This document shows, one piece after another, positions 4,912 through 6,932 of a DNA stretch of 6,932 nt. Within the stretch, counting starts at the first letter, position 1. Each line of letters opens with the position of its first letter. The stretch is taken from the NCBI GenBank assembly GCA_031371615.1, contig JANMJY010000111.1:1-6932 (forward strand), written 5' to 3'. Position numbers and translations under genes: made by a program. The stretch is from Gaiellasilicea sp031371615. GTDB lineage: Bacteria; Actinomycetota; Thermoleophilia; Gaiellales; Gaiellaceae. The notes under the pieces were generated by a model. It worked only from the letters and a program-made list of their open reading frames with translations. It was not told the DNA's origin and ran no database searches.

Positions 4912-5721
4912 ATGCGGCTCGCAGCCGCCTCGAACCTGGCGAAAGCGTGGCTGCTGGCCCTGGCGATCGCCGCCCTCTTCGGTGCCGTCGGCTGGGCGCT
5001 CGGCGGCTACCAGGCGGCCTCGCTCTTCGCGTTCTGCGTGCTGCTCGCGGCACTCGCCGTGTACGCGTACGCCGACCGGGCACTGCTCGGGATGTTGGGT
5101 GCGCGCGAGTTCGCACTCGCTGAAGATCCACTCCTGCGCTCCACCGTCGACGCGCTCTCGGCCAAGCTCGCGATCGTCCCGCCGAAGCTCTATCTGATTC
5201 CCGACGGCTTCCCGCGCGCTCTCTCGGCCGGCCGCGGGCCGAATGGATCCTCGCTCGCGCTCTCGACCGGGTTGCTCGGAGCTCTGAGCCCCGCACAGCT
5301 CGAGGCGGTGGTAGCGCACGAGCTCGCGCACGTGCGCCGCCGTGACGTCCTCGTCCAGACCTTCGCGGTCATGCTCGCAGTCGTGCTCGTGGAGAGCTCG
5401 CGAATCGGTGGCTGGTTCGAGCGCGCGCTCCTGGCCATGCTCGGACCCGTTGCGGCCGCCTTCGTTCACCTGCTGCTCTCGCCCAAGCGCGAGCTCGCCG
5501 CCGACCGGGTTGCAGCGGGCGTTTGCGGCTCGGCGGACGGGCTGATCGACGCCCTGCTGCGCCTCGACCGGGCCAGCGACCTCGTCTCCTTCGAGGCGAA
5601 CCCGGCGACCGAGCCGCTCTACACCGTCAACCCGTTCGCGGAGGAGGGCCTCGCCGCGCTCTTCGTCACGCACCCGCCGCTCGCCCACCGCGTCGCCGCG
5701 CTGCGCGACGGCGGGTCCTGA
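4912..5721 (+). CDS. HtpX-like M48 family membrane zinc metalloprotease
   Basis: This 269-residue protein is an M48B/HtpX-type membrane protease that would degrade damaged or misfolded membrane proteins. The zinc site is complete: His136, Glu137 and His140 in HELAH, followed by VRRRDVLVQT as in HtpX, and the third ligand Glu194 in KRELAADRVA. Two N-terminal membrane helices (about residues 10-31 and 34-53) and two more between the zinc motifs (about 146-162 and 172-190) match HtpX topology, with the active site facing the cytoplasm. The segment PRALSAGRGPNGSSLALSTGLL corresponds to the conserved substrate-strand region. Length is close to the usual 280-290. I chose the ATG at 4912, preceded by AGGA at 4904-4907; an overlapping TTG at 4909 would add one residue. 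It is the third gene of the phosphatase operon. I leave the symbol empty because actinobacteria often carry several M48 paralogues. Confidence 0.93.
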   Translation: MRLAAASNLAKAWLLALAIAALFGAVGWALGGYQAASLFAFCVLLAALAVYAYADRALLGMLGAREFALAEDPLLRSTVDALSAKLAIVPPKLYLIPDGFPRALSAGRGPNGSSLALSTGLLGALSPAQLEAVVAHELAHVRRRDVLVQTFAVMLAVVLVESSRIGGWFERALLAMLGPVAAAFVHLLLSPKRELAADRVAAGVCGSADGLIDALLRLDRASDLVSFEANPATEPLYTVNPFAEEGLAALFVTHPPLAHRVAALRDGGS

Positions 5722-5727
5722 CGCCGT

Positions 5728-5756
5728 TTGGCCACCGCCGACGGCCGGTCTAGACT
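5728..5756 (+). promoter_or_regulatory. Putative sigma-70-type promoter of the BMP lipoprotein gene
   Basis: TTGGCC at 5728-5733 and TAGACT at 5751-5756 are separated by 17 bp, the ideal spacing. Each matches its consensus (TTGACA, TATAAT) at four of six positions. The predicted start would leave a leader of roughly 30 nt containing the GAGGAGG ribosome binding site. The position in the 72-nt gap after the protease gene suggests the lipoprotein gene is transcribed independently, though read-through from upstream is possible. Confidence 0.55.
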
Positions 5757-5781
5757 CGGGCGTCCCCCAAGTGACGTGGCA

Positions 5782-5788
5782 GAGGAGG
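5782..5788 (+). promoter_or_regulatory. Ribosome binding site of the BMP lipoprotein gene
   Basis: GAGGAGG lies 5 nt before the ATG at 5794 and decides the start. The reading frame is open further upstream, but that stretch holds the candidate promoter and would push the lipoprotein signal away from the N-terminus. Confidence 0.85.
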
Positions 5789-5793
5789 CCCCG

Positions 5794-6861
5794 ATGAGAA
5801 TGGTGATCCAGGTGCGCAGGCACTGGTGGGCGCTCGCGTTCGCCGCGCTCGCGCTCGCCGTCGCCGGCTGCGGCGGCAGCGACGACAAGTCGTCCGCCGA
5901 GACGACGACGACGGATGGTGCGAAGAAGACGCTTTCGGTCTTCGGCGCCTACGCCACGGCGATCGAGGAGCCGTGGGACGGCGTGATCCACTCCGCGCTC
6001 GAGTCGGAGAAGGCCGCAGGCCGGATCGAGTACAAGTTCGTCGACGACCTCGGCTACTCCGGCGACATGGAGCGCACCCTGCGGGAAGTCGCGCAGGAGG
6101 ACAAGCCGGACATCATCTTCGGCGACGCGTTCGGCAACGAGGAGGCGGTTCGCAACGTCGCCACCGACTACCCCGAGATCGCATTCGTCTTCGGTTCGGG
6201 CGGTGGCCCGGCCGAGCCGAACCTCTCCGTCTTCGACAACTGGATTCACGAGCCCGCCTATCTCAGCGGCCTCGTCGCCGGCAAGCTGACCAAGTCGAAC
6301 GTGGTCGGCGTCGTGGGCGGCTATCCCGTGCCCGAGGTCAACAGGATCGTGAATGCGTTCATCCAGGGCGCGCAGGAGGCGAATCCGAAGGTGACGACCA
6401 AGGTCACGTTCATCAGCAGCTGGTTCGACCCCGCGGCGGCGAAGGAGGCCGCGCTCGCGCAGATCGACGCCGGCGCCGACATCCTCTTCGCGGAGCGCTT
6501 CGGCGTGATCGAGGCTGCGAAGGAGAAGGGCCTGCTCGCCTTCGGCAACATGAGCGACCAAAAGAAGCTGGCACCCGAGAACGTGCTCACGGGCCCGGTC
6601 TGGAACATGGAGCCGACGACCAAGTTCGTGATCGACCAGGTCTCGAAGGGCTCGTACACCGCCCAGGACCTGAAGGACTTCAGCATGATGGGCAAGGGCG
6701 GCGCTAGCCTCGCCTCCCTGAACACCGACGTGAAGGGCGGCATCCCCACCGATGTCGCCGACCTCGTCGCCAAGCGCGAGCAGGAGATCCGCGACGGACT
6801 CTTCCGCGTCAACATCGCCGAAGAGCAGCCGCCCGGATCGGTCGTTGCAGCCGAGAAGTAG
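5794..6861 (+). CDS. BMP family ABC transporter substrate-binding lipoprotein
   Basis: This 355-residue protein is a solute-binding lipoprotein of the BMP/PnrA family (basic membrane protein type), whose characterised members bring purine nucleosides to ABC importers. The N-terminus has basic residues (Arg8, Arg9), a hydrophobic stretch and the lipobox VAGC, so signal peptidase II would cut before Cys26, the lipidated anchor. A Gly/Ser/Thr-rich linker precedes the domain at about residue 50. Family hallmarks are FGAYATAIEEPWDGVIH near the start, the PDIIFGDAFG segment, HEPAYLSGLVAG, NVVGVVGGYPVPEVNR-NAFIQGAQEANP, SSWFDPAAAKEAALAQIDAGADILF and GPVWNMEPTTKFVI. The ligand is inferred only at class level; the usual early DxGxxDxSFN-like motif is not present, so the ligand may differ from a nucleoside. 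The gene has its own promoter and ribosome binding site, and a hairpin follows. ATPase and permease partners are not in the window. Confidence 0.93.
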   Translation: MRMVIQVRRHWWALAFAALALAVAGCGGSDDKSSAETTTTDGAKKTLSVFGAYATAIEEPWDGVIHSALESEKAAGRIEYKFVDDLGYSGDMERTLREVAQEDKPDIIFGDAFGNEEAVRNVATDYPEIAFVFGSGGGPAEPNLSVFDNWIHEPAYLSGLVAGKLTKSNVVGVVGGYPVPEVNRIVNAFIQGAQEANPKVTTKVTFISSWFDPAAAKEAALAQIDAGADILFAERFGVIEAAKEKGLLAFGNMSDQKKLAPENVLTGPVWNMEPTTKFVIDQVSKGSYTAQDLKDFSMMGKGGASLASLNTDVKGGIPTDVADLVAKREQEIRDGLFRVNIAEEQPPGSVVAAEK

Positions 6862-6879
6862 CGAGCGCTCGACCGTGTC

Positions 6880-6917
6880 GCGCGCGAGCGGCCCCCGCGA
6901 CGGGGCCGCCGGCGCGC
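6880..6917 (+). terminator. Long GC hairpin after the BMP lipoprotein gene
   Basis: An 8-bp stem GCGGCCCC (6888-6895) pairs with GGGGCCGC (6902-6909) around a six-base loop. After a 2x2 internal loop an outer stem GCGCGC (6880-6885) pairs with 6912-6917. It starts 18 nt after the stop codon. No T tract follows, which is common for hairpins at gene ends in GC-rich actinobacteria. It could terminate transcription, stabilise the 3' end or attenuate expression of a downstream transporter gene relative to the binding protein. The rest of the stretch to 6932 shows no gene. Confidence 0.5.
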
Positions 6918-6932
6918 TGCACGGAATAGTCA

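Noticed and set aside
5728..5793. N-terminal extension of the BMP lipoprotein by 22 residues
   Set aside because: The extension would start at a TTG without a ribosome binding site, covers the likely promoter and would displace the lipoprotein signal. GAGGAGG supports the ATG at 5794.
4795..6561. 588-residue open frame on the minus strand opposite the protease and lipoprotein genes
   Set aside because: It lies antisense to two genes with clear family motifs (HELAH zinc site; lipobox and BMP motifs). Its composition is the Arg/Glu/Gly-rich noise expected from GC-rich antisense frames, and it shows no domain.
1..6932. Mobile element, integration at the tRNA-Asn gene, CRISPR array or defence island
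   Set aside because: tRNA genes are common integration sites, but no integrase, no repeated tRNA 3' end, no terminal repeats and no spacer-repeat pattern were found. The neighbouring genes are ordinary housekeeping genes.

Overview
The window is a strongly GC-rich bacterial chromosome segment with tightly packed genes. The gene set fits a high-GC actinobacterium, and a deep lineage such as Thermoleophilia (Gaiellales or Solirubrobacterales) is my best guess. The reasons are dgt next to dnaG, a type IV pilin in a GC-rich genome, very short gene leaders without Shine-Dalgarno sequences, and a BMP-family lipoprotein. This placement is inferred from memory and not demonstrated.

Layout. (1) 29-487, plus strand: a type IV prepilin with a strong ribosome binding site, closed by a long perfect hairpin at 511-538. 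(2) 594-4078, minus strand: read from the right, the order is an SDR oxidoreductase, dgt (dNTP triphosphohydrolase), dnaG (primase) and tRNA-Asn(GTT). dgt and dnaG overlap by one base (TAGTG). The tRNA lies 34 nt behind dnaG and appears to have its own -10 element. (3) 4098-5721, plus strand: a histidine phosphatase, an unrecognised 88-residue acidic protein and an HtpX-like M48 membrane protease, with gaps of 7 and 9 nt, so probably one operon. (4) 5794-6858, plus strand: a BMP-family lipoprotein (solute-binding protein of an ABC importer) with its own promoter and ribosome binding site, followed by a large hairpin. Its permease and ATPase genes are not seen and may lie beyond the window.

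How the genes work together. dgt and dnaG join control of the dNTP pool to replication priming. The phosphatase, 88-residue protein and M48 protease share a transcription unit but no obvious pathway. The SDR and phosphatase genes diverge from a gap of only 19 bp, which must hold both start regions.

Overall this is mostly housekeeping sequence. I see no defence system, CRISPR array, insertion sequence, prophage or biosynthetic cluster. The points most worth a second look are the compact divergent start region at 4079-4097, the small unknown protein at 4636-4902 (possible Sm-like barrel plus an Asp-rich calcium-loop-like tail), the altered TOPRIM motif in the primase, and the tRNA-Asn packed behind dnaG.
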